A DNA stretch of 64,000 nt from the NCBI GenBank assembly GCA_016722465.1, contig JADKJC010000013.1:1116001-1180000 (forward strand), read 5' to 3'. Under the pieces are notes generated by a model, which did no database searches, was not told the origin of the DNA, and worked only from the letters and a program-made list of their open reading frames with translations. The translations under genes were made by a program, and so were the position numbers. The DNA comes from Chitinophagaceae bacterium (GTDB taxonomy: Bacteria > Bacteroidota > Bacteroidia > Chitinophagales > Chitinophagaceae). Positions 28,415 to 39,800 of the stretch are shown here, piece by piece; position 1 is the first letter of the stretch, and each line of letters starts with the position of its first letter.

Positions 28415-31400
28415 TTATTGTATCATCACTTTCAACACGGCTCCCGGAAAACCCTTTCCGGATATTTCCATTTTATAAGAGCCTTTGGAAAGCCTCCGTT
28501 TTATATCAATGTATTCGGTGGCAGTGCCTGCACTATGATTGATTATATCGTTTGCCACCAGCTGCCCGGCATCATTGAACAATCTTATTGAATAAAGCCC
28601 CGCTGGCAATGCACTCATACGAAGCTGAATGAAGTTTGCGGTAACAGGATTAGGAAATACATAAACAGCCGGCGTGTTTTTATACAGTATGACCTTTGCG
28701 ATATTGCTGTAAATAAATATGCCCCTGGCAGTAATTGCTTTTATCCTGTAATAATAATATCCCGGCGTAAGCGATGGATCTTTCCATTGGTAAGCTACCG
28801 GAACAAAACTGTTTCCTTTAGACAGCTGGCTGCCAATACCTGAAAAATGTTCCCCGTCAGTGGATCTTTGCACTTCATAATTCAATACGTCAAATTCGCT
28901 GCTTACATTCCAGGCTGCAACCACATCTTTATTCAACAGGGTTGCAGTGAGATCCGTAAAAGCTGCAGCAGATTTAAACACAACTATAAACCGGTCAGAC
29001 GCAGCAGAGGCAGTATCATCAGTGATACCAAGGCGGATAAATGAAGTATCATTCATGTTCAATGCCGTTTTGGTTCCGGTATATTTATCTTCTGCAATGG
29101 CCACCAGACTATTATCAATTCCTTTACCAATAAATGCAAGCTGGTAATCGCCTTTGTACAATCTTGAAAGATGATAAAAGATGGTATCACCTGCAGCTAT
29201 CTTTTTCCTTAACTCTGTAGAAAGTTTTTTACCATTCCGCAGAATGCTGATCTTTTCTGCACCTGCAAAAGATACCAGCTTTGGTGCATCCCTGTCGTTC
29301 ACTTCATTGTCAAAATCGTTGCTGCCGATATTTATCACACCATCTACCTGCTTCATTACATTACCGGTTCCGGAATATAAATTACAGGTAAGGAAATCCA
29401 TATTATTCAGGAATGAATTTGCACCGGCAGGACGGCTTGCAATGCCCACGGTACTGCTTGCCGAAATTTTACAAGGCTCGCTGAATTTAAAATTACCACC
29501 AGCAACGGGCACCATAATAGCTGCTCCGGATTCAATTGTCCCGGTGAATGTATTATCAGTTGGAAAGCCACTTCCGTTAGCAGTAACAGCATACACTCCG
29601 GCACCCAGACTGGTGCAGGTGATCCAGCCACCAACATTGTTAGCTCCGGGCAATTTAGGATCCCACAGGTAAAAAGATTTACCGGCAGTAACACCCGGAT
29701 TAACGCCATCAAAATCCACTTGATTAAAACTGATAGCCGATGCATACGGATTACCCAGCAACTGAAAACCGGAAGCATTCAGGGATATGAGTACATCCCC
29801 CATATTGATCTCCCCTCTTGTACGTAAGGTGGTTGGTGTGCCCGGCACACTGGTGTTGCTTACAACAATACTGCGATCTCCTCTCACGAATATCATATAC
29901 CCGGGCTGGTCAGTGATTTTACCTGCATTGGTAGCAGCCAGTGCATCCCATCCATTGGTAGCTGTATTGTAACTGTAAATAGAGGGGTTGTTGGTAGAGC
30001 CCTGGTCGTAGCCGTTAGCAGCAACAGTGCTTCTTGTAATGGCTGTTCCAAAACCAGGATTGTTATCACTTGGCAATAACCTGTTTACAGAAGATTGACC
30101 TTCCTGCCAGGACGCATTGATAGTGGGGGCATTCACAGCCGACAATGGTGCAGTCAGCATTCTCCATCTTCTTGCTGCAGCCGAATTGGCAATGGGCAGG
30201 TAACGTTGAATTATAAATTTCCCGGTATTGTACAGCATTGAAATATTACCGGGATCGGTTGTTTCACCAATCCTTGCAGTACGGGTGTTATCGGATGTTA
30301 AAGTGATATCATTGTTTATGTTAACCGTACCACTTTGCAAAAACAATTCGTTCGTGATTGTTACTGAAGAATCAACAGCTAATGTCGAAGCTGTTGTTTT
30401 TTTATTAATGGTCATCCGGCTGAACAGTTGTCCTCCGTCAGCTTTGATGGAGGCAGCATTGGTACTGTCAAAAGTAACCATGCGGTCGTTTTGTACAAAT
30501 AAACCTGTTCTGTTCCATGCTCCTCCCACAGTCAGATCACCTGCTGCATTGGTTGATAAGGTAAGTGTCCCTTTGATATTCAGGCTGTCACCAACAGATA
30601 AAGTGTACGGCATGGCAGCGGTAATGATGGATGAGCCTGCATCAATATTCAATTTACCGGAACAGCCAAGGGGCCCGGGTGCAGGATAATCTGTTGAGTT
30701 CAGTTCAACAGGCGTATTATTTTGCACGATCACATTGTTGGGGTAACCGGCTCCGGTAGCGCCGGCGGTATTGGTATTCCATTCCATGTTGCGCTTATAT
30801 CCACCGACCCCGTTATTGTAGATCAGCGTAGATGCAGGGCCATAATCAGGTGAATTGGTGATCACAAATCCATACTGATCAATTCTTAGCTGTGCATTAA
30901 TGGTAGTGATCCCTGCGGCTCCAAAATTCACTCCAACCGTAGTGCTCACCATGATATTATTGTCAAACAACAGTTTACTGCCACCGCTTACTGCAACAAC
31001 ATTCAATCTTGGTGATCCGGTTGCCACCGCTCCCCTTATCATAAAATCTCCGGTACCGGTACCGGTAAATATTTTACTGGTACCGCCGCTCTGAAGACCG
31101 ATATTAATTGAATTGGAGGCATCACCCTGTAATGTGATGATACCGTCATTCAGGTCAATATTTCCATTTTTGAACCTTATCACATATTTGGTGAGATCAT
31201 CTACAGTTGAAATGATATAAGCATTCGTAACATTACCAACAGAGCCATTCAATTGCAGATCTCCGGAAGTTTTATCCACCACCATGTAATCTAAATACAC
31301 AACGCCCCCACCACTTCTTGTAATAAGCTGATTGCCTGTTGGGCCATTAAAAACAACTTCACGGCCATTATTCAGCACGGTGCCACTCACACCAAAAGTA

Positions 31401-33592
31401 TAGTTACCTGCAATATTGATATTTCCTCCTGAACCGCCACCGAGCCTAAGTTCACCATTTACATTTACATCTTTTAAAACGGTTAATGCCGCATTCATGG
31501 AAGTACCTCCCTGGTTCATGGTAAGCACACTTCCGGCATCAATGGTAATTGAACCTGCACATTGCCTTGCAACAGAAGCTCCACCCCATGCGCCCAGGTC
31601 AAGTATTGTATTGTTTGTGACCAATACATTATAAGGATAACCTTTCCCGGAAATGGCACTCCACTCGAGGTTACGTCCATAATTGCCGCCGGTATTAAAT
31701 TTCAATGTAGCGCCCGTTGCATAAAAAGGCGCATTATTATTGACAAAGCCGGATGAATTAATGGTTAAAACAGCCCCATTCTGAATAGTGCTGTTCTGTC
31801 CAAAATCCACCGATGCATTCAGGTTTACGTTGGGTAGCAGCACTGCATTGGGGGCATTACTGGTGATGGCAAATGCACCGGCGAAATTCAGCGTTCCGGC
31901 AGCTGAAAAATTTGCGGTTGAACTTAAAGCAATCATGTTTATACCAGCCGACATATTAATGATACTGGCAACAGTCATGTTTACCGTACCGCTGATACGA
32001 AAATCGCCTGAAGGGAAAATCGTAACATTATCATTGGCCATGTTAACAGTCCCTCCTACCTCTACCCTCAGGAAATTGAGTGCACTGGGCGAATTAAGCG
32101 TAAGATTGTCTCCTGGCTGGATGTAAATGGACACTGAACCATCATTGGCAGTTGGTTTATCGCCAAGCAACCATGATGCATTGGTATTGAAACTGCCGCC
32201 GCCTGTTCCGTTCGTTACAAAAAGCAATGCTGGCCTTAATTCATTGCCCACAAATTTTGCCCCCACACCATAGTTGTCAAAGTTAATTTTTGCAAGCTGT
32301 GCCGGTGTTAACCCGGCAGCAGTGATATTAATGATCTTACCTGCAGAAGGTGTCCAGTTATAGATAGTAACAGTTGAAGCCGCATTCCATACTTCAGCAC
32401 TGCTGTTGGCGAAATTCAGATTGAAAGTACTGGCGCTTGTTCCCAAATCAATATTTGCGTTCGATTGAAAATTGAGTGTATTGCCATTGATAATAGCAGC
32501 TGCACCCACATTTCCAATTCCCAAATTACCTCCATTAAAGACCAGTTTACTGCCGGAGGATAATGCAGCTGCTGCACCGATGGTAAGGGTACCTGCATTC
32601 AAATTGGTGTTACCCAAATAAACGTTCGTTCCTGATACTGTTACATTACCGGAACCCGCTTTAGTAACACTGTTACTAAGGCTATTCAATGAACTGCTGT
32701 TGGCATCGAGGCCATTGCTGATATTGGTGGCCGAGGCAAATGTGTTGTTGCTTTGACCTAGTAATACAGAGCCTGTATTGGTGAGTTGATGTTGGGTACC
32801 AACTGTACCAAGTCCCCAAAATACATTCTGGCTTACCCCTCCATCATAATCATCTTCCAAAAAAACAGCGTAATCAGTTATCGGGTTGGTCGTATTCAAT
32901 TGATGGTCATAAAAATTACTGGTGCTGGTGCCATCAGTAATGGATACATTCATCCTGTCGGGGGTTGTGAGGGTTAGCGTGAAGGTGAAATTTTTTGCTG
33001 TTGTCATTTGCCCACCAAAACTTGCAGCCTGGGTTGCTCCACCGGAATATTTCACGTACCAGTTACCCCAGTTGCCTGCTCCAAGATAAAGTGGCCCGTC
33101 AAGGTTTACAGAAAGGGCATAATTGCTTTCCCTGTCTGCCCATGAACTTGTGGAAGGAGAGGCAAGTAATGCAAAACCTATCTTTCCATAAGCCCTTCTT
33201 GCATTCAGTGTTATTACAAACTGATCCCCGGATTGTAAACTTCTGTCGCTTGTATTTGCGCCTGCAGCATCCGTTCTGAATTTACGCCAAAGCGTGTACT
33301 GCTTGGGGGCCGGGTTATTGGCAAACATTCCAAGTTGGTAGCTACCCTGGTTAAATGTACCACAAGAGGCACCAGATGAATAAGACGTGTAATAATTTCC
33401 AGGCTGTTGTTGAGTGTAAGTTACCGTTACTTGTGAAAAGGTATTTTCGTAAGCCCCCAATAAAAAGGATAACAAAAGAAATAAACCTGGCAGCATTACC
33501 GCTGACTTTGATGGAATTGGATTCCAATCCCGCAATACAATCACCCTCTCTTTCCTACCAAAGAAATAAAAGACCGAGTAGTTATTTTTCAT
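28415..33592 (-). CDS. Large T9SS-secreted surface protein, type A sorting domain
   Basis: From the ATG at 33592 the protein has 1725 residues; a start four codons upstream is also open. A signal peptide (LFLLLSFLLGAYENTFSQ) follows an unusually long polar leader of about 35 residues. The next roughly 1000 residues are low-complexity beta-rich repeats with autotransporter-like 'GSVLLGQSNNTFASA' and 'INIDAGSxI' type turns, suggesting a beta-solenoid. A module from about 1120 holds 'KFIIQRYLPI' and 'RRWRMLTAPLS'. It leads to an FN3-like domain and a C-terminal T9SS type A sorting domain (about the last 80 residues) with 'YVFPNPVTANFIQLRM'. Likely a cell-surface adhesin-like protein. Its C-terminal third is related to that of the giant neighbour upstream. 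Confidence 0.9.
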   Translation of the reverse strand: MKNNYSVFYFFGRKERVIVLRDWNPIPSKSAVMLPGLFLLLSFLLGAYENTFSQVTVTYTQQQPGNYYTSYSSGASCGTFNQGSYQLGMFANNPAPKQYTLWRKFRTDAAGANTSDRSLQSGDQFVITLNARRAYGKIGFALLASPSTSSWADRESNYALSVNLDGPLYLGAGNWGNWYVKYSGGATQAASFGGQMTTAKNFTFTLTLTTPDRMNVSITDGTSTSNFYDHQLNTTNPITDYAVFLEDDYDGGVSQNVFWGLGTVGTQHQLTNTGSVLLGQSNNTFASATNISNGLDANSSSLNSLSNSVTKAGSGNVTVSGTNVYLGNTNLNAGTLTIGAAAALSSGSKLVFNGGNLGIGNVGAAAIINGNTLNFQSNANIDLGTSASTFNLNFANSSAEVWNAASTVTIYNWTPSAGKIINITAAGLTPAQLAKINFDNYGVGAKFVGNELRPALLFVTNGTGGGSFNTNASWLLGDKPTANDGSVSIYIQPGDNLTLNSPSALNFLRVEVGGTVNMANDNVTIFPSGDFRISGTVNMTVASIINMSAGINMIALSSTANFSAAGTLNFAGAFAITSNAPNAVLLPNVNLNASVDFGQNSTIQNGAVLTINSSGFVNNNAPFYATGATLKFNTGGNYGRNLEWSAISGKGYPYNVLVTNNTILDLGAWGGASVARQCAGSITIDAGSVLTMNQGGTSMNAALTVLKDVNVNGELRLGGGSGGNINIAGNYTFGVSGTVLNNGREVVFNGPTGNQLITRSGGGVVYLDYMVVDKTSGDLQLNGSVGNVTNAYIISTVDDLTKYVIRFKNGNIDLNDGIITLQGDASNSINIGLQSGGTSKIFTGTGTGDFMIRGAVATGSPRLNVVAVSGGSKLLFDNNIMVSTTVGVNFGAAGITTINAQLRIDQYGFVITNSPDYGPASTLIYNNGVGGYKRNMEWNTNTAGATGAGYPNNVIVQNNTPVELNSTDYPAPGPLGCSGKLNIDAGSSIITAAMPYTLSVGDSLNIKGTLTLSTNAAGDLTVGGAWNRTGLFVQNDRMVTFDSTNAASIKADGGQLFSRMTINKKTTASTLAVDSSVTITNELFLQSGTVNINNDITLTSDNTRTARIGETTDPGNISMLYNTGKFIIQRYLPIANSAAARRWRMLTAPLSAVNAPTINASWQEGQSSVNRLLPSDNNPGFGTAITRSTVAANGYDQGSTNNPSIYSYNTATNGWDALAATNAGKITDQPGYMIFVRGDRSIVVSNTSVPGTPTTLRTRGEINMGDVLISLNASGFQLLGNPYASAISFNQVDFDGVNPGVTAGKSFYLWDPKLPGANNVGGWITCTSLGAGVYAVTANGSGFPTDNTFTGTIESGAAIMVPVAGGNFKFSEPCKISASSTVGIASRPAGANSFLNNMDFLTCNLYSGTGNVMKQVDGVINIGSNDFDNEVNDRDAPKLVSFAGAEKISILRNGKKLSTELRKKIAAGDTIFYHLSRLYKGDYQLAFIGKGIDNSLVAIAEDKYTGTKTALNMNDTSFIRLGITDDTASAASDRFIVVFKSAAAFTDLTATLLNKDVVAAWNVSSEFDVLNYEVQRSTDGEHFSGIGSQLSKGNSFVPVAYQWKDPSLTPGYYYYRIKAITARGIFIYSNIAKVILYKNTPAVYVFPNPVTANFIQLRMSALPAGLYSIRLFNDAGQLVANDIINHSAGTATEYIDIKRRLSKGSYKMEISGKGFPGAVLKVMIQ

Positions 33593-33836
33593 ATAGCCCA
33601 CCATTTAATGTGTATTTTTTACACAATTATTTTTACGTATAAAAAAAAGCAATCGTAATAATTCATTTATAAATTAACGGTTGCCGGAAATATTATTTGT
33701 AACAATGGTGTTTCCAGGAGAGTATGGCATGCAACGGTGTAAAAATAATACTATATGTCAAAAAATCAAACGTTTGCAGGAAAAAACTTATTCAGGCAGC
33801 TGCTGATAAGGACAGACCCTTAGAAATTCTGCCCAC

Positions 33837-33868
33837 AAAAAGACCTCTTTGAATTCAACAAAGAGGTC
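33837..33868 (-). terminator. Rho-independent terminator of the giant T9SS gene
   Basis: Stem GACCTCTTTG/CAAAGAGGTC at 33842-33851 and 33859-33868, followed on the minus strand by five T. It lies 20 bp after the stop at 33889. Confidence 0.85.
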
Positions 33869-33888
33869 CCCAGTAACTATGTAAGTGC

Positions 33889-36800
33889 TTATTCCACAAC
33901 TACTTTAATGATCGCTATTTTTTTATCCGGGCCGGTCACTTCAAGGTTATATATTCCTTTTGCCAGTAAATTTTCGAAATGAATCAAGTGAGTATTTAGA
34001 CCACCGCCATGCTGAATTTTTGTGTTTAATAACAACTGCCCGGTACCATTTAGCAGCCTTGCCTGGTATTGGCCAGCCGGTTGATCATTCATTTGTAACA
34101 GGATGGTATTACTGGTAACAGGATTAGGAAATACATACAGATCAGGGCTGTATTTTACTATGGTCACTTTCGCCACATCACTGTAAGTAATCACCCCGTT
34201 TTTAGACACACTTTTAATCCGGTAGAAATAGTGGCCGGGTTGTGGGCCTGCATCCAGCCAGCGGTAACTAACAGGGTTACTGCTGTTGCCTGCTGACAGC
34301 ACCGTACCGGCAGCGCTGAATGTAATTCCATCGGTTGAACGCTCGATTGTGTACTCTTTGACATTGAATTCGTCCGCCACTTTCCAGTCTACTGCGATAT
34401 CTCCTTTCAGTACAAACGCATTGATGCCGGTATACTGCACTGAGCGCCTGAATACCAACCTGAACCTGTCCGTCGCCGCACTGGCTGCATCTGCATTAAT
34501 GGAAAAATCTACCCAGGTGGTATCCTGCATATTTACAGGCGTTTTTGTTTTCAGGTACAGGTCTTCAAGAAAGGCGGTAGTGGAAGATGGAGCTCCAATT
34601 TTATCCATGATAAACTGTAACTGGTAATTTTTGCGTTGCATCCTTCCTGTATAATAAAAAATCGTATCCGCATCTCCCGCCAGTTTCTTTCTTTCAATGG
34701 ATAATATCTGCCCGGTTCTCTGCAAACCAAAATTCTCTGTAAAGTTGCCAAGTTTCCTTGCATCATTGATATCTGCTTCGTTGTTAAACGCATTATCAAA
34801 TAAAGACAGAGCACCATCCGATACAAAAGAAGTACCATCTGCATTAACCGTGTTCAGTACAGTCATCAGCTGGTTGCTTGCCTGCCGGAATGCAAGTGTA
34901 GTATTAGCAGCATTCTTATCTGTTTCGTTAAAAGTCAATGTTCCTCCGCCTGAAGGGAAATCAACCATAATGGCAGCGCCCGAAGGAATATACCTGTTAT
35001 CAAATGTGCTGGTACCAATGCCTGTTAGAGGAGCTGACCTGTCAAAATTTAAGTTTGTTGAATTCCAGGTAAGGGTTATAAATGCACCCTGGCCGGTAGT
35101 ACCTCCCAGGTAAGGATCCCAAACATAATAAGTTGGATTCGCCGGCCAGCCGGCACCTGTCCTTATCATAGAATTAAAATCAATTGCAGATGCATAAGGG
35201 TTACCCACTACCGTCATACCAGCAGAAGTGATGGATTTTGTTCCAATAAAAATCTGTCCCCTTGGCCGTAAAGTGGTAATCGTTGGCGTTTTAAATTGGT
35301 TGGTGATTTCTCCATAATTTTTCCTGTCACCACGCACAAACAGCATCCAGCCTTCCAGGCTGTTCACGGAAGTAGCATTGATATTAGCTGGTGCAAGCCA
35401 GGAACCGGCATTGTAATATTTAATACTGGTATTGTTGTTAGGACTTTGATCGAAGCCATTGGCCGCTGAACCACCTGTTATCTGAGTTGCAAAACCTCCG
35501 GTGGAAGCGATGGTATCAGCGGCTACAGAAGCAACCCAGCTGGCAGCGGTATAATCCAACCCCAATAAAGGAGTGCCCCTCTCCTGCCATGCTTCGCTAA
35601 TTGAATGACTGCCGCCTGTTGGTTTTAAAGGGGCTGCCATTAGGCGCCATGATCTTCTTGCAGGTACATAACGCTGAATAATAAACTGGCCGAGTTTGTC
35701 AGTGGCTCCGTATACAAAATCAATATCGGCAGGATTGCTGATTGGCGCTACCCTTGCGGTAACTGTTGAAGAAGACAAAATGGTAAGGAATTTATCATTA
35801 GTACCCAGATCAACAGTACCTTTAGTAAAATTGATCTCGTAACTGATGTTAACGTTATCCGCCAACGTTACCTTATTTGCTTTGGCTGATTTGTTGATAA
35901 ATACATAAGGGAAGGTCTGGCCATTGTTTGCAGTAATGGTAGCATCGGTGCTGCCTTCAAAAAACACAGCCCTTCCATTGCCTGCACCAAAGTTTACGGT
36001 ACCATTGGCATTCCTGGTCCAGTTACCGGTCAGGTAAATATCTGCCCCAATGGTATTGGACATAATGAGTGAACTTGTTCCGGCATTGCCGCCAATATTG
36101 ATGTTACCTGCTACATATAAATTTTTAGCGCCTGCAGCAGAGATGTCAAGAATCCCTGTACCTGCACCGGATGGACTACCGATTGTTAAATCGCCGCCAC
36201 AACCAATTGGTGTAGGCGTGCTTGCTGTAAAGTAAACCGTAGTACCATTTTGAATAATTACATGATGAGGATAGCTTGGTGCCAATGCTGTGTTGGTTCC
36301 CCATTCAAAATCACGATTGTAAGAACCTGTATTATTATAAATAAGTGTAGAACCAACGGCGTATTTTGGTGAATGGTTAACGACAGCACCCAGTAAATTC
36401 AGTTTGAAAATATTATTGATCCTTGCATTGTTTATAAAGTCAACATTGCCACCGCCAGCGGTTACATTATACAATTCTGGTGTACCATTAATAACGCCTC
36501 CCCCATCGAATCGGATGATATTATCGTTTGCAGTTCCACCGAGGTACTGGTTGCCGCCGCTTGCGTTCAATACACCAGCCTGAATAAGCAGTTCCCCCGC
36601 AGTGCCTGCATTAAAGCGGCCACTGTTGAGGTTTAATGTTGTTACTGTTTTGTTGTTGGGCAACAACGTAACGATATCGTTTGGTGCAATACCTGTGTTG
36701 AGTATCGTCAATACACCAGTACCGGTAATCGTATTTGGCAACCTGTCGCCGGTATTTTGATTGGCGGCACCGGAATAAGTGAAATTGCCGCCGTTATAGA

Positions 36801-39800
36801 TAAAATTGGTGCTGCGTACATTGCCAATACCAGTACTGCTTATCCCGTCAATACTTTGTATGGACAATGCGCTTCCGCTATTCATCGTTACAGTACCGCC
36901 TGCAGTTGGTGAGTTGATAAAGTTCTCTCCGGTTGCAATGAGTGTTCCGTTCACAACAACATTACCGGTACTGCTCACTCCCATATTTTTTTGCAGGCTG
37001 GCAGTGGTACCTGCATTGATATCAACTATTGAAAGTGCATTCACATTAAATGTTCCTGCACCCCAGATGATCTGTGTAGCGCCGCTATTCATATTTACGG
37101 TACCGGCAGCAGCGGGCGAGAAAGAAAGTGTTGCACCTGATGCAACATTGATATTTCCCCTTATTGAATGGTCAGGAGTTGGCGTTCCCTGTAAGTTTAA
37201 ATTGAATGTGCCAACAGCTACCGTAAGACTGTCACATATAAATGAGCTGGCTGCAGCTACGCTTGTTACCTTATTTGCGTTGTAAGTAAAATTTGAATAG
37301 GTACGGCCTGATATTGAAGGAGAAGATACTGTAGGGTCAGAGTAGCGGAACAAACTGTTGGTTTGGAAAGTAGTGATATTTACACCTACTCCACCAAATG
37401 GATTGGCGCCTTCAAAACATTCACATACAGAACCGTTCTGGAATATGACAGCGCCGTTTGTACCTGTTGTTCCAAATGGGTTACCACTAAAGCCAGTAGC
37501 CGGAACAATACCTGCTGCAAAATAACCGCCCGCAGGAAAAACCAATGCCCCTGCTGTTGTTACCGTAACGGTATGGGTTGATTGCTGCAACCTTAATGTT
37601 CCTGCTACAGTACCCGTAGCATTGGCCGGCAGGTTAAAATTAACAGCATTGGCTCCACTGATAGTCATGGACGATCCGCTGGCAATATTGAATTGCGGCG
37701 TTGCGGTACCAGGAAACAACAGACTTATAGTCCCCGCTGTACCTGCATTAAATGTAACGATGTTATTTGTGTTTACAGTAAACTGCGTTAGCCCAATGCC
37801 GGTAGGCATATTTGTGGTAGTATAGGTAGCCCCGCCTGCCACATCAAAAATAACCCCATCGCCACTGCCCGGTACACCTGTAGGTGACCAGTTACCTGGC
37901 ACAAGCCATGAACCACCTGCAGCATTTACCCAATGATAAATAGCCGGTGCCACATATACCCTGCCCACCCATTGTGCGGTGGCAGATAAAGTACCTGTTG
38001 ATTCATTCAATGCGCCACTGGTAATGGTAAAGTTGGTGTTGTTAACCACACTTGCAGCATCGTTAACCCATGCACTGCCCGTCCATCGGTTAAGCCTGAT
38101 GTTAGCAGCTACACCTACCATATCACCACTAATATAAGTATAAACCGATGAGTAGGAATAAGAGCCTGTGTTTACACTCAGGTCGGTATTCCACCATCGG
38201 TTGTTGATATAATCGGTTGCGGAAACATCGTTTGCATTTCTTGGCGTTACCGCTCTTACATTCAGGTACCTTGCTGTTGAGTTGGCAGTGAATGTATAGC
38301 TAGCCGGTGTATAGTTGCCGCTGTTGCCAACAGGGTATAAAATAGTTGCTAACGCCACCGGCTGGCCCAATGCACCTGTACTGTTTGTAACCACCATTTT
38401 TGTATTGGAATACGGTGCTCCGGTTATATTTACGGTGGTTAAATTAAATGTGCTTAATGTAAGGTTGCCGGTTTGTAATTGTAATGCAGCAGTAACATCA
38501 AAGCTTTGGCTTAAAGTAACCCCTGCAGCATTAGTGTTATTGATAATCATATTCGCAACCGTGGCAGCAGTTGGGGTGGTGGTAAAAGCGCTGGTTACCT
38601 GTGCAGATGAACCATTAAATTCATAAGTGGCTCCAGAGCTGAAACTTGCAAGGGCCAAAGTTGTGGTAATACTTGCTGTTCCTGTAGTGGTACCGAATAC
38701 GCCGCCAACATTACCTGTTTTTAGAGTGCCGCCTGTTTGTAATGTAAAGCCTGTTCTTGCGGTAGCCGCATTGGTGCCTATTTCATTCGTTCCGCAAACA
38801 AGAGTGGCTCCGGTATTTACTGTAAAGTTCCAGTTGTTGGATGTGCTTGGACTTGCGGGTAATATGCTGGTAAGCAAAGTGAGGGTTTTGCCAGAAGTTA
38901 CAAAGAAATTATTTTTTACATTTGAAGGTGATGTAACTGCCATAACTGATGGTGCAGCATTATAAGTAACAGAAGCTGCTCCGCCTGTAAAATTGATAGA
39001 TGCAGGAGAAGAACCACTACCCCCAAAAAATAAGCCGGTGCCTGTTACTGCGAAATTACCGCCAAGATTGAGTGTTAAAGCAGGTGTATTCGAACTTCTT
39101 TGAAAACAAAATGCCAATGGAACAGCAGAAGCAGGCGTTAATATTGCTGGTGTTGCAATTGCCACTGTAGAAGCAGTTCCAGTACTTGTTGAAGAAAAGT
39201 TACCAGTACAATTTATTGTAATAAGCCCTGAACTGTAAGAATACATTGTAGCGTTGCCGCTAATGGTTATGCTACCTGTGTTAAGTATGAGTGTTGAGGA
39301 GCTGCTTCTGGAAAGTCCAAATACACTGTTTCCGGTTACTGTAAGTGAAGCCATTGTCATTACATAATTTCTGCTAGACCCGGCTCCAACAATATGCCCC
39401 CCGTTAAGAGTACAATTACCTGTTATATTTACTGTACATGTCGTATTAGAATTTTCACAAGGCCAAAAATAACCACCCGTAATGTTCAGATCAGCACCTA
39501 TATTTATTGTCGGTGAAGCTGTGCCTGTATTGCCTACAAAGCCACCTCCTGAAATATCCAAACTACCTCCAATAGTAAGCAGGGTTGCAGTATTACCAGT
39601 CAATCTGAATTCATTTGTACCACCACCGGTAGTCATTATATTTAGATTCCCCTGCACATTTGTAAGTGCGCCTGCCTGGTTCCAGCTTCCAAACAATGTA
39701 GCCACGTTAATAGTAAGGTTACCCCAGCCGGGACTACCACTTGCCGGTAAACCCGTACCAGGTGCAACCAGGGGATTTGTACCAGCCCATTTAGTTACCA

